From Chroococcidiopsidaceae cyanobacterium CP_BM_ER_R8_30 (GTDB lineage Bacteria > Cyanobacteriota > Cyanobacteriia > Cyanobacteriales > Chroococcidiopsidaceae), in the NCBI GenBank assembly GCA_019244235.1, contig JAFASY010000264.1, positions 1 to 64,000 on the forward strand: DNA of 64,000 nucleotides. The letters are read 5' to 3'. The notes beneath the pieces were generated by a model, which searched no databases, was not told the origin of the DNA, and saw only the letters and a program-made list of their open reading frames with translations. Numbering within the stretch: position 1 is the stretch's first letter; every line of letters begins with the position of its first letter. This document shows positions 1 through 7,670 of this stretch, in pieces. Both the position numbers and the translations under genes were made by a program.

Positions 1-2
1 CA

Positions 3-230
3 ACTGACATAGGAAGTGGTTCGACTACAGGAACTGGCACAGGAAATAACGGATCAACTGGTGAAACTTCGATCTCTGTTAATGGCACAACATCTTATCA
101 ACAAAACACTGCTACCAGCAGCGTTGACCAGTCTGGTCGGAGTTGGCTAGGCTTGCTAGGTTTGATTGGTTTAGGTAGTTTGGCTATCCTATTCCGCAGG
201 TCCAGACATGTAACATCTCCTAGACGTTAG
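3..230 (+). CDS. WGxxGxxG-type Gly/Ser-rich surface protein, C-terminal part (5' cut by window)
   Basis: The frame is open from the left edge to a TAG at 228-230, so only about 75 C-terminal residues are visible. They are a Gly/Ser/Thr-rich low-complexity stretch (SGSTTGTGTGNNGSTG), a short linker, then GRSWLGLLGLIGLGSLAILF and a basic tail RRSRH. The Trp-Gly-repeat hydrophobic helix followed by Arg is the WGxxGxxG sorting-like C-terminus, thought to anchor exported proteins. The protein at 20923-21510 has the same architecture. Its stop overlaps the stop of the convergent Uma2 gene in the four bases TTAG. Confidence 0.75.
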   Translation, partial: TDIGSGSTTGTGTGNNGSTGETSISVNGTTSYQQNTATSSVDQSGRSWLGLLGLIGLGSLAILFRRSRHVTSPRR

Positions 231-979
231 TAGGTTGCCAGCAAGTAGGTCGGTGCCTTCCAAAGGTCATTAAGGTTAATGCCGCGCGATCGCAATCTAG
301 CAATCAGTTCTTCTTTCTCACGTTGCGCCTGCTCAGCCCGCTGCCGTTCCTGTACAAGTTCCTGTGCCGCTCTTTCATCTGGTGAGGGCAATCTGTTCCC
401 CTCAGAGTCATACCAGAAGAGCCACTCTCTTGCCCAGCCATCATAAGTGCCTTGCGCCCGTCCAATTCCCAGTCCAATCTCCGGTAACCACACTGGCTCA
501 TCTATCTGACGCACATACTCACCCTCAATTAATCTGTACACTTCAAACGGCTCGTGCTTGTCACGCTTCCAGTAGTCTGGGTTGTAGACTGCATAGTACA
601 AAACCCCGATTTGAGCATACTTGATTTGCTTATCGCCATATTCCTGACCAGGGGTTTGGGAGACTATCTCGATAACTAGCAGTGGTTGAACATTGTTTTC
701 TTCCCAGAGGACATACGAGGGTCGCCCTCGCTCACTCTTACGTCGCACTACTCCTAGGCTGAGAAAGCCATCCGGTACAATACAGGAGTTGGGGGGTTGA
801 TAGTACACTCCCATATTGACTCCAAAAAACCAGTCTTGGCGCTCTACCCAAAGCCAAGACAAAATGGCTCGCAGTAAAGCGGCAACTGGGATTTGCAGTT
901 CATTATCCACCGGAGTATCATCTGAGTCCGGAAGTTCCTCAGCCGAGGGGAGATATTGTAGTGGGTTGTACTGGACCAT
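227..979 (-). CDS. Uma2 family endonuclease-fold protein (DUF820)
   Basis: 250 residues. Visible Uma2 (PD-(D/E)XK) hallmarks are VPDGFLSL near residue 70, VIEIVSQTPGQEYGDKQIKYAQIGV around 102-126 and the following YYAVYNPD strand. The C-terminus (about 200-235) is a charged coiled coil rich in Q, E and R (QELVQERQRAEQAQREKEEL), common in cyanobacterial Uma2 proteins. This family is hugely expanded in cyanobacteria and its cellular role is not established; nuclease activity is inferred from the fold. It converges on the WGxxGxxG gene with a four-base stop-codon overlap. Confidence 0.85.
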   Translation of the reverse strand: MVQYNPLQYLPSAEELPDSDDTPVDNELQIPVAALLRAILSWLWVERQDWFFGVNMGVYYQPPNSCIVPDGFLSLGVVRRKSERGRPSYVLWEENNVQPLLVIEIVSQTPGQEYGDKQIKYAQIGVLYYAVYNPDYWKRDKHEPFEVYRLIEGEYVRQIDEPVWLPEIGLGIGRAQGTYDGWAREWLFWYDSEGNRLPSPDERAAQELVQERQRAEQAQREKEELIARLRSRGINLNDLWKAPTYLLATY

Positions 980-1113
980 AACACCACTTCCAAAAGACGG
1001 ACTGACTAGATTCTAACTTGGTTACAAAGGTTTACCGCTGACCCCTCTAAGTGTCTTTTTAGGATTCCCTATGGGAATTGGGGGAGGCTGAATTTCCCGC
1101 AGCCCCTTGCAGC

Positions 1114-1590
1114 CTAAAGCCGTTCCTTGTCATCCCAACTAACCCGCTTTTGAACACCAAACCCATCCTGAATAGTGTGGTCTACATAGGAACCAGTTCG
1201 TGACTGAATCACGATAAAACAAAGATCCTCTACATCCGAAATATTTCGCATACAACGTTCTCCTTCGGGATCCACACGTACTACTGTCCCTTCGCTGATG
1301 GGAAACACGCAATCGTCAACTTGGAATTCGCCTCTGCCTCGAACAAAAATATAGATTTCCTCATTCAGTCGATGCTTGTGATAGAACGGCACTGACTTTC
1401 CTGGCGGGAGGTTGTTCAGAGAAATTTCGGCACTGGTGAGATTGAGCAACTGCTTAAGAAACACTTTGCCCTCTAGCTTAATCGGGTTTTCTAGCGCTTC
1501 AAAGGTAAATTGATGCAAGTGGGAAAATAGTCCCAAATCAGCAACAGCAAAGTGAGATCCGGTTTTAGAAGTAAGTAAAGGCTGGACCAT
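1114..1590 (-). CDS. Cupin-domain protein
   Basis: 158 residues forming a single cupin barrel. Residues about 65-75 (SVPFYHKHRLNEEIYIFVRGRGEF) give the HxH...E pattern of cupin motif 1, and PISEGTVVRVDPEGERCMRN is the motif 2 region, although its usual His is not obvious. It probably binds a metal and a small molecule; the substrate cannot be read. It is transcribed divergently from an HxlR regulator 98 bp away, the usual layout of a regulator and its target, and the intervening DNA holds matching half-sites. Confidence 0.8.
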   Translation of the reverse strand: MVQPLLTSKTGSHFAVADLGLFSHLHQFTFEALENPIKLEGKVFLKQLLNLTSAEISLNNLPPGKSVPFYHKHRLNEEIYIFVRGRGEFQVDDCVFPISEGTVVRVDPEGERCMRNISDVEDLCFIVIQSRTGSYVDHTIQDGFGVQKRVSWDDKERL

Positions 1591-1611
1591 GAGCGCTTCT
1601 TAACTTTTAGA

Positions 1612-1660
1612 TTGCAAGTTGGAACTTATTTTAAAAGGAATAACTTGTAAAATGCAAGTA
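1612..1660. promoter_or_regulatory. Candidate HxlR operator between the cupin and regulator genes
   Basis: The divergent intergenic region contains TTGCAAGTT at 1612-1620 facing AACTTGTAA at 1642-1650, an inverted repeat with one mismatch, and a third half-site TGCAAGTA at 1653-1660. AACTTATT at 1623 is a weaker copy. Inverted half-sites between a regulator and its divergent neighbour are where HxlR proteins normally bind. Binding itself is inferred. Confidence 0.5.
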
Positions 1661-1688
1661 AGTCCCGATAAATTCTGAGTTTCTATCT

Positions 1689-2051
1689 ATGACGCAAGCG
1701 CAACGCTCTCCATGCCCTATTGCCTGTACCCTGGATTTGATTGGCGATCGCTGGACGCTGCTGATTATTCGGGACATGATGTTTTTCGGTAAGCAACGCT
1801 ATGAGGAGTTCTTAGAATCTGCCGAAGGAATTTCAACTAATATCCTGGCTAATCGTCTGAAATCACTTGAAGATTTAGGCTTAGTGGAAAAGCAGCCATA
1901 TAGTAATCACTCCCGTCGAATGAACTACCAACTTACAGAACTCGGACAGAGCCTCCATCCCGTACTCGAGGCAATGATTGTATGGGGGTTGCAGCATATT
2001 CCTGAAACAAGGGTTCCTCATCAGCGTTCTGAGCCCTACAAGCGTTACTAG
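1689..2051 (+). CDS. HxlR family winged-helix transcriptional regulator
   Basis: 120 residues, the usual HxlR length. The N-terminus CPIACTLDLIGDRWTLLIIRD is the family signature (conserved Cys, then the GDRWTLLIIRD helix), followed by the recognition helix EGISTNILANRLKSLEDLGLV and the wing with YQLTELGQSL. HxlR proteins often sense electrophiles or quinones through the N-terminal Cys and control neighbouring redox genes. The divergent cupin gene and perhaps the oxidoreductase at 3505 are plausible targets (inference). Confidence 0.92.
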   Translation: MTQAQRSPCPIACTLDLIGDRWTLLIIRDMMFFGKQRYEEFLESAEGISTNILANRLKSLEDLGLVEKQPYSNHSRRMNYQLTELGQSLHPVLEAMIVWGLQHIPETRVPHQRSEPYKRY

Positions 2052-2105
2052 GGTTGTTTCTACAAGCAGAAGGATTCCTCTTACCCAAACACCACTTGTT
2101 AACCA

Positions 2106-2993
2106 ATGTCACGTTCACATGAAAGTTCTCAGCCATCCATATATCCATTTATCCCAACTGACCCAGAATCCCCTAGAATCCGCGTTAAACGGGTAGCTCA
2201 AAACCATACCCTAAATCAGCATTCTTCTAACATTCACGGACACGCTTTTTGGGAACTAGTCTATTGCGAACAGGCGGGTGGATTTCATAGTCTTGGCAAC
2301 CAAAGGTGGGAAGCCCAGTCAGGTAATTTATTCTTGATTGCTCCCTATGAGCTGCACGACTCTCAGTTACAAGCCCAACGTTGGGTTGTGCAGTTCACTC
2401 CAGAGGCGATCGCCCCCCTGCCTGAACCATCCGACTTGAATTGGTACTGGTATAGCCCACCGCTCAACTTTTACCGCTCCCAAATATCGTTTCGCTATCT
2501 CAATTGGACAGAGAATTATCGCTTTGGGCTAGTGCATCAGCTACAAGCCCTAAACACAGAACTCCAGCTAAAGCAATTGGGCTATAAGCAAGCTGCTAGA
2601 GCTTTTTTACTGCTGATTGTCATTGAAATTACGCGGATGTTCGCTCAACTGGCTCCAGGCAACTTAGCACCTAGAGCCCCGTTACTTACAGAGGTCTTCA
2701 TGCTCATCGATAATCAGTATGCAGAAAATCTTTCTGTAGAGGATATTGCCATGGCAGTAGGGCGATCGCCTGCCTATCTGACAACGCTCTCTCGCCGCTT
2801 CACAGGTAGAACCGTGCTGGAGTGGATTACAGAACGGCGAATGGCCGAGGCTCGTCGTCTTTTGTTGCAAACCGATGAGAACATAAATGTCATTTGTACG
2901 CGGATTGGATACCTCGATCCGAATAGCTTCATTCGTCTTTTCCGCAAGCTACATGGATTAACCCCTGGTGAGTGGCGACGCATTAATCGTTAG
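2106..2993 (+). CDS. AraC family transcriptional regulator
   Basis: 295 residues. The N-terminal half is an AraC-type cupin sensor (HGHAFWELVYCEQAGGFH, then GNLFLIAPYELHD). The C-terminal ~100 residues carry two helix-turn-helix units: VEDIAMAVGRSPAYLTTLSRRFTGRTVLEWI and NINVICTRIGYLDPNSFIRLFRKLHGLTPGEW, ending in the characteristic TPGEWR. It starts 54 bp after the HxlR gene on the same strand. The ligand is unknown. Confidence 0.93.
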   Translation: MSRSHESSQPSIYPFIPTDPESPRIRVKRVAQNHTLNQHSSNIHGHAFWELVYCEQAGGFHSLGNQRWEAQSGNLFLIAPYELHDSQLQAQRWVVQFTPEAIAPLPEPSDLNWYWYSPPLNFYRSQISFRYLNWTENYRFGLVHQLQALNTELQLKQLGYKQAARAFLLLIVIEITRMFAQLAPGNLAPRAPLLTEVFMLIDNQYAENLSVEDIAMAVGRSPAYLTTLSRRFTGRTVLEWITERRMAEARRLLLQTDENINVICTRIGYLDPNSFIRLFRKLHGLTPGEWRRINR

Positions 2994-2999
2994 CTGCTC

Positions 3000-3110
3000 A
3001 AGAATTCGCATATTCAATCTAAGAATTCGCCTATTATCATCCATAGATTATTCAGTAGAATACTGACTAATATGTCCCTATCTGTTAAATATTAGTCAAT
3101 TACTGAATAA
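3000..3110. repeat. Direct repeats and long imperfect hairpin downstream of the AraC gene
   Basis: AAGAATTCGC occurs at 3000-3009 and again at 3021-3030. Beyond it is a long inverted repeat: TTATTCAGTA (3048-3057) and TGACTAATAT (3064-3073) pair with ATATTAGTCA (3089-3098) and TACTGAATAA (3101-3110), with a few unpaired bases between the two blocks. No T-run follows, so it is not a standard intrinsic terminator. It could be a remnant of a small mobile element or a regulatory structure. Confidence 0.55.
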
Positions 3111-3215
3111 GCTCTAATCTCTGCGGGAGGTTCCCCGCCACTTCTACGGTGTGAAATACCAGAATGAGTGAATACATCCTCCAAGAAAAGTCATAACGTT
3201 ATTTGCTATACCACT

Positions 3216-3392
3216 ATGAATTTCACTAAAACGGCTGGAATGGCACTACTAGCAGGTTGGATTATCGGTATTGTATTTGCTTGGTTGAAGCTACCAGCTC
3301 CTGTTCCTCCTTTATTGGGGTTATTTGGGGCAGGTGGAGTATTATTAGGTGGATATTGTTACGATTTATTCTATAAATTTATCTTCAAATAA
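3216..3392 (+). CDS. XapX (DUF1427) small membrane protein
   Basis: 58 residues from the ATG at 3216. An in-frame ATG at 3168 would add 16 polar residues not seen in the family. Two hydrophobic helices (AGMALLAGWIIGIVFAWL and PPLLGLFGAGGVLLGGYC) are separated by KLPAPVPP, the signature of XapX-domain proteins, which are about 55 residues long. Function is unknown; the family is often found near redox and transport genes, and here lies just upstream of an MDR oxidoreductase. Confidence 0.8.
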   Translation: MNFTKTAGMALLAGWIIGIVFAWLKLPAPVPPLLGLFGAGGVLLGGYCYDLFYKFIFK

Positions 3393-3504
3393 TGACATTA
3401 GCTCATCAGTAACTAAGGTTTACCTGTAGATAAGGAAATACTTTAATTTCTACCAAACATGATGCTGTAGTGATAACTGTAATTAAATTCAGGAATTTTC
3501 TAAT

Positions 3505-4491
3505 ATGCTAGCTGTTCGTTTTGACCATTTTGGACCACCTGCTGAGAATCTGCAAATTCAAGAGGTTCCAAAACTTACCTTAACGGCTGAAGAAGTTTTG
3601 GTTGAGGTTCATGCTGCTGGCGTGAACCCCAGTGATGCCAAGAATGTTTTGGGGAATATGGAGAATACAACTCTGCCTCGTACACCTGGGCGCGACTTCG
3701 CAGGGATTGTTGTAGAAGGTCCAAAAGATCTGGTTGGTAAAGAAGTTTGGGGCACAGGAGGCGATATTGGTTTCACTCGTGATGGCACTCATGCCGAATA
3801 TCTGGTATTGCCGAAGGAGGCAGTGCGCTCCAAGCCTCAGAATCTGTCAATGGCAGAAGCAGGCTCGATAGGAGTGACTTACGTAACTGCCTGGTTGAGC
3901 ATTATGGATGCTGCTCAACTTCTGCCAGGAGAAACATTACTTGTAATTGGTGCAACGGGAGGTGTGGGCAGTGCTGCGATTCAAATTGCTAAGTGGAAAG
4001 GGGCGGGTGTTATTGGCACGATTCGGCGGGAGAGCGATCACCAACAGGCACAGCAAAACGGGGTAGATATCGTCGTCAATCTTGCAGATCAAGACTTACC
4101 GGAAGCGGTGATGGCAGCAACTGATGGTCAAGGAGCCAATGTGATTCTAGATACTGTCGGTGGACCGATGTTTGAGCCCTGTTTGCGAGCGCTAGCTCAT
4201 AAAGGTCGTCAGTTGCAAATTAGCTCTCCTGCCAAGGAGCGTCGAGTGTGTTTCGATTTAATCGACTTTTACCATCGAGAGTCAAGGCTGCTGGGTGTTG
4301 ATAGCCGCAAACTAGGAGTGGTTGAATGTGCATCTGTTTTGGCAGCTCTAACTCCTGGGTTTGAATCAAATGCCCTGCGTCCGCCTGCTGCTGGCATTAG
4401 CAGCTACCCCCTTAAAGAGGTGATCGCAGCTTACGAGCAAGTTCTGAAGAGCGGCGCTGGTAGAGTGATGTTGGCACCGCGGTCTAGCTAG
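3505..4491 (+). CDS. Zinc-independent MDR oxidoreductase (quinone oxidoreductase-like)
   Basis: 328 residues. The GroES-like N-terminus contains AAGVNPSDAKNVLG and the NADPH-binding Rossmann motif GATGGVGSAAIQIAKWKGAGVIGT lies around residues 152-175. The structural zinc Cys lobe and catalytic-zinc ligands of alcohol dehydrogenases are not apparent, so this belongs with the quinone oxidoreductase (QOR/crotonyl reductase) branch, which reduces enones or quinones with NADPH. With HxlR and AraC regulators upstream, a response to reactive carbonyls or quinones is a reasonable inference. Confidence 0.88.
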   Translation: MLAVRFDHFGPPAENLQIQEVPKLTLTAEEVLVEVHAAGVNPSDAKNVLGNMENTTLPRTPGRDFAGIVVEGPKDLVGKEVWGTGGDIGFTRDGTHAEYLVLPKEAVRSKPQNLSMAEAGSIGVTYVTAWLSIMDAAQLLPGETLLVIGATGGVGSAAIQIAKWKGAGVIGTIRRESDHQQAQQNGVDIVVNLADQDLPEAVMAATDGQGANVILDTVGGPMFEPCLRALAHKGRQLQISSPAKERRVCFDLIDFYHRESRLLGVDSRKLGVVECASVLAALTPGFESNALRPPAAGISSYPLKEVIAAYEQVLKSGAGRVMLAPRSS

Positions 4492-4628
4492 CATCCTGGT
4501 AGAAGCTGCTAGGACCAGGTAGCACTACCAGTACCAAATCATTACTATTTTCTGTATCTTTTGTAACAAAATAGTGTTATATTAAGGTTAGATAACAATA
4601 AAGCTTGTATTGCCAAGAGATGCTCACT

Positions 4629-4784
4629 ATGAACAGAAATAAGCAACAACGTTTACAGAAAGCTGTTGAAGCCCATCGCGCTAACATTCAAAAAAGCTTA
4701 CAGCATCGGCTGGAAGTAGCAAGAGCTAGGGGGGATGAGAACTTGATTCGTCAGTTGGAAGCAGAATTTAACCACTATAACTAA
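4629..4784 (+). CDS. pirA: Small PirA-like protein (PII-interacting regulator of arginine synthesis)
   Basis: 51 residues: it opens MNRNKQQRLQKAVEAHRANI and continues QKSLQHRLEVARARGDENLI before a short acidic end. An in-frame ATG at 4620 would add three residues. The length and the HRANI...LQHRLEVAR...G.E.LIRQLEAE pattern match what I recall of cyanobacterial PirA (Synechocystis Ssr0692), which binds PII and relieves its activation of N-acetylglutamate kinase. Its place directly before an ammonium transporter supports a nitrogen role. A GTA-N9-TAC sequence at 4531-4545 resembles an NtcA site but is one base too long. Identification rests on memory of the family. Confidence 0.65.
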   Translation: MNRNKQQRLQKAVEAHRANIQKSLQHRLEVARARGDENLIRQLEAEFNHYN

Positions 4785-4830
4785 ATTTGTCTTAGGTATA
4801 TTTACCCAAGTCTGATCTTGCGCAAGACGC

Positions 4831-4874
4831 AAACTAATGGTGATGTTGTCTGTAACATCGCCATTAGTTTTTTT
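4831..4874 (+). terminator. Intrinsic terminator after the PirA-like gene
   Basis: AAACTAATGGTGATGTT pairs with AACATCGCCATTAGTTT with one G-T wobble around a short GTCTGT loop, followed by seven T (4868-4874). It separates the PirA-like gene from the ammonium transporter, so the two appear to be transcribed independently. Confidence 0.9.
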
Positions 4875-4996
4875 GTACTTTGATGGTCGAGATGTGGCTT
4901 TTGCTCTCTAGAGGAGAAAATCTTTACCCTTAGTAAGATAGAGTTCACTACTGGTTTTAGTTTCTGTGTTACTACCTTATTTATGCATAATATTTT

Positions 4997-5010
4997 GTAT
5001 TGCAGTATAC
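4997..5010 (+). promoter_or_regulatory. NtcA-type binding site GTA-N8-TAC upstream of amt
   Basis: GTATTGCAGTATAC matches the NtcA consensus GTA-N8-TAC exactly. The only -10-like box downstream that I can see is TAATTT at 5045-5050, 34 bases from the site rather than the usual 20-24, so the architecture is imperfect. Its presence inside the longest possible amt frame argues that translation starts further downstream. NtcA control of ammonium transporters is well established. Confidence 0.55.
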
Positions 5011-5078
5011 AGAAACCAATCCATGGCAATTCTTCAATGAGAAGTAATTTGTCAAAGTGTGTGCTGCTAGAGGATAAA

Positions 5079-6617
5079 GTGACAAAAAAAGCTTTAATTA
5101 CTTGTCTGATCTCGCTGTGTTTATTATGTGGACTGTTGGGGGGAAGGGTACTCGCTCAAAACGTATCGCCTTCTGTAAGTCCTTCCCCTACAGCTACGGC
5201 TTCTTCTCTACCAGTTGCTCCACCAGACGCTTCTCGTCAACCAGCCTCTACAGGAAATACTTCTCCTGCACCATCTGCACCAGCGGCTGCCACTTCCAAA
5301 ATCGATACTGGCGACACGGCATTCATGTTAGTCTCTGCAGCCTTGGTGTTGCTGATGACACCAGGACTGGCTTTTTTTTATGGGGGACTAGTGCGATCGC
5401 GCAATGTCCTCAACACAATGATGATGAGCCTGATCTTGATGGCGCTAGTAGGCGTAACTTGGGCTCTTTGGGGTTATAGTCTTGCCTTTGCACCGATATC
5501 TATTACCGCTGCAGCCACTCCAGGAGGTAGTCCCACAGTCAATGCCAATCCCTTGATTGGCAGCTTGAACTGGGTGTTTTTAAACAACGTTGCCTTCGAT
5601 CAACCAGATCCAGTGGGCTATGCAGGTACAATTCCGCATCAAGTCTTCATGGTGTACCAAATGATGTTTGCCATCATCACCCCGGCCCTCATTTGCGGAT
5701 CAATTGTGGAACGGGTGAGTTTTAAGGCTTACTTCTGGTTTGTATTCATTTGGTCTACCTTAATTTATTCACCCTTAGCTCACTGGGTTTGGGGCAAAGG
5801 CTGGATCGGGGCTCTTGGTGTGCTAGACTTTGCTGGAGGTACAGTCGTTCACATTAGCTCTGGTGTTTCAGCTTTGGTCGCCGCTTGGGTGATTGGGGAA
5901 CGCAGAGACTATGGAGTGCAACCACACGCTCCTCATAACGTGCCCTTTGTCTTACTAGGAATTGGGCTACTGTGGTTCGGCTGGTTTGGATTTAACGCTG
6001 GTAGTGCATTATCATCAGGAGCCTTGGCAGCAGTAGCTTTTGTCGCCACTACATTAGCGACCGCTGCAGCTGGTCTAACCTGGGTCATCTTTGAGTGGGT
6101 ACTAAGGGGTAAGCCAACGGCACTGGGAATTGCAACTGGTTTTCTTGCGGGACTAGTAGGTGTGACCCCAGCGGCAGGATTTGTGAATCCTATGGGGGCA
6201 ATTCTCATTGGCTCGATCACCTCCGTTTGCTGTTTTTTTGCAGTTAGCTTCCGGGTCAAACTCCAATTTGACGACTCTTTGGACACCTATCCCGTCCATG
6301 GCGTCGGTGGTACAGTGGGTGCCCTGCTGACTGGCATTTTTGCCACGAAAGCCGTTAACCCGGCTGGAGCTGATGGTCTTCTCTACGGCAATCCGGGGCA
6401 ATTGCTCAAGCAATTCATTGGTGTTGCGGCCACCTATGTAATTGCCGCTCTTGGCACTTTTGTCATTCTCAAACTTTTAGGTTTAGTCATGCAACTGCGA
6501 GTCAAACCTATAGTCGAAGAACAAGGGGTGGATGTTAGCGAACATGGTGAAGAAGGTTATGGGGATGAGTTTTCCGCCAGACTCGATCTGGCTGGTGATA
6601 CTGGAGAATTGCGCTAG
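5079..6617 (+). CDS. amt: Ammonium transporter (Amt family)
   Basis: 512 residues from a GTG at 5079, which has AGAGG five bases upstream and gives a clean signal peptide (TKKALITCLISLCLLCGLLGG...LAQ). ATGs at 4983 and 5037 would add residues upstream of that signal and span the NtcA-like site. After a Ser/Pro/Thr-rich linker come the 11 Amt helices: DTAFMLVSAALVLLMTPGLAFFYGGLVR (first helix with signature), the DFAGGTVVHISSGVSALV pore motif with a conserved His, and DDSLDTYPVHGVGGTVGALLTGIFA with the second His. It is an inner-membrane channel for ammonium uptake. The cytoplasmic C-tail ends in GEEGYGDEF. Confidence 0.95.
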   Translation: MTKKALITCLISLCLLCGLLGGRVLAQNVSPSVSPSPTATASSLPVAPPDASRQPASTGNTSPAPSAPAAATSKIDTGDTAFMLVSAALVLLMTPGLAFFYGGLVRSRNVLNTMMMSLILMALVGVTWALWGYSLAFAPISITAAATPGGSPTVNANPLIGSLNWVFLNNVAFDQPDPVGYAGTIPHQVFMVYQMMFAIITPALICGSIVERVSFKAYFWFVFIWSTLIYSPLAHWVWGKGWIGALGVLDFAGGTVVHISSGVSALVAAWVIGERRDYGVQPHAPHNVPFVLLGIGLLWFGWFGFNAGSALSSGALAAVAFVATTLATAAAGLTWVIFEWVLRGKPTALGIATGFLAGLVGVTPAAGFVNPMGAILIGSITSVCCFFAVSFRVKLQFDDSLDTYPVHGVGGTVGALLTGIFATKAVNPAGADGLLYGNPGQLLKQFIGVAATYVIAALGTFVILKLLGLVMQLRVKPIVEEQGVDVSEHGEEGYGDEFSARLDLAGDTGELR

Positions 6618-6687
6618 AGTATCTGATTCATCTTTACTGTTGAAGTAGAGATAGTTAAGAAACATCAAGTTTTCATAAAGCTACCCT

Positions 6688-6718
6688 GAGCCTGTGGTAC
6701 GTAACCTGGGCTCTTTTT
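6688..6718 (+). terminator. Intrinsic terminator after amt
   Basis: GAGCC (6688-6692) pairs with GGCTC (6709-6713), with further GGT/ACC pairing inside, then TTTTT at 6714-6718. It sits 71 bp after the amt stop. Confidence 0.75.
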
Positions 6719-6773
6719 CTGATCGGACTAGACAGTAACGGCTAAGGCAGCACAGGATGAATTAGATAGCCTG

Positions 6774-6998
6774 TTGAAGTCAGGAGTGTTGCCAAAAGCC
6801 ATCTATAATCGCCGCCCAGATGAGTTTGACACCAAAAGTGGCGACCGTACTAAACTCGATGCCTTACGTCGGCGCTTATTGCTGGCAGAAAAAGGAGCCC
6901 TCAAAGAGGCGAGGCGGAAGCAGATTCTCTCCGAAGAAATTGTGCAGAGGCGGCTACAAATCATTGATGAGCATCTGCTGGGACTAGAGGATGATTGA
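6774..6998 (+). pseudogene. Fragment resembling the C-terminal tail of a CPA1-type Na+/H+ antiporter
   Basis: The frame is open from a stop at 6729 to 6998 but has no ATG; the first usable start is TTG at 6774. The 74 residues are charged and helical: LLKSGVLPKAIYNRR, LDALRRRLLLAEKGALKEAR and ILSEEIVQRRLQIIDEHLLGLEDD. This pattern (an E-K-rich helix, then I-S-E-E-x-x-x-R-x-L-x-x-I-D) resembles the cytoplasmic tail after the membrane domain of bacterial CPA1 antiporters, without any membrane part. A decayed remnant is the simplest reading; a small independent protein is possible. Confidence 0.4.
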
Positions 6999-7024
6999 GC
7001 GCTGTGTTTTCTCTGGTGAGGATG

Positions 7025-7597
7025 CTACTGGTTGACTTGACTTTTAATAACCTTTCCAGGGATGACAAAGGAAACGCCTTTGGTAAGAAAGCCATCTGTC
7101 ATTGAATTGCCGATCATCACTGCCTCAACAATAGGTTCAGAAACAGTTTGGTGGGCTATCCACTCTATAATAAAATTTGGTCCCATACCGTCACTTGTGT
7201 TACTTCTCACTACCAGAAAATTTGTAGAAGCCAAGGCTCCAATTTGCAAAGATTTCTCTAAATACTGTTTCACTAATTTCCCTTCTGAATCAAAGTAGCG
7301 TACTGAAGTAATGGTGATGGGATGGGTCAAATCCGTGTTACGAATACTGAGAGTAACTGCTAAGTTTAAAACATGCTTGGTTTCAAAGTAGACATGAGGA
7401 TAAATAGGTACATAAATAGTTTGGCTCATCACTATTTTGGCATTGGTATTTGGAGACTCTACCTGTTCTGGAGATGAAGTTAATGTCGCCTGATTGGTAT
7501 CGGATTTTGACTTTTGTGTAGTTTCTAGTGATGTGCATGACGCGAAAAAAATAATAGCAATTGCTAGGAATAGAGAGAGAAGTAGCTTCATCATCAA
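7025..7597 (-). CDS. DUF3124 lipoprotein (copy 1)
   Basis: 190 residues. A lipoprotein signal peptide (KLLLSLFLAIAIIFFASC, lipobox Cys about residue 21) is followed by a Ser/Thr linker and the DUF3124 core, with QTIYVPIYPHVY, LAVTLSIRNTDLTHPITITSVRYFDSEGKLVKQYL and ALASTNFLV. It should be an exported lipid-anchored beta-rich protein of unknown function. The neighbouring gene at 7671-8240 is a tandem paralogue sharing nearly every one of these motifs. Confidence 0.85.
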   Translation of the reverse strand: MMMKLLLSLFLAIAIIFFASCTSLETTQKSKSDTNQATLTSSPEQVESPNTNAKIVMSQTIYVPIYPHVYFETKHVLNLAVTLSIRNTDLTHPITITSVRYFDSEGKLVKQYLEKSLQIGALASTNFLVVRSNTSDGMGPNFIIEWIAHQTVSEPIVEAVMIGNSMTDGFLTKGVSFVIPGKVIKSQVNQ

Positions 7598-7670
7598 TAA
7601 ATACAGGATATGAATTTTTTAGATTGATGCTGTTGGCGGATACTTAGTCTGGAGGATGATTGAGTGCTTT

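Noticed and set aside
4983..5078. Longer N-terminus for the ammonium transporter
   Set aside because: It would precede the signal peptide and contain the NtcA-like site; the GTG at 5079 has a ribosome site.
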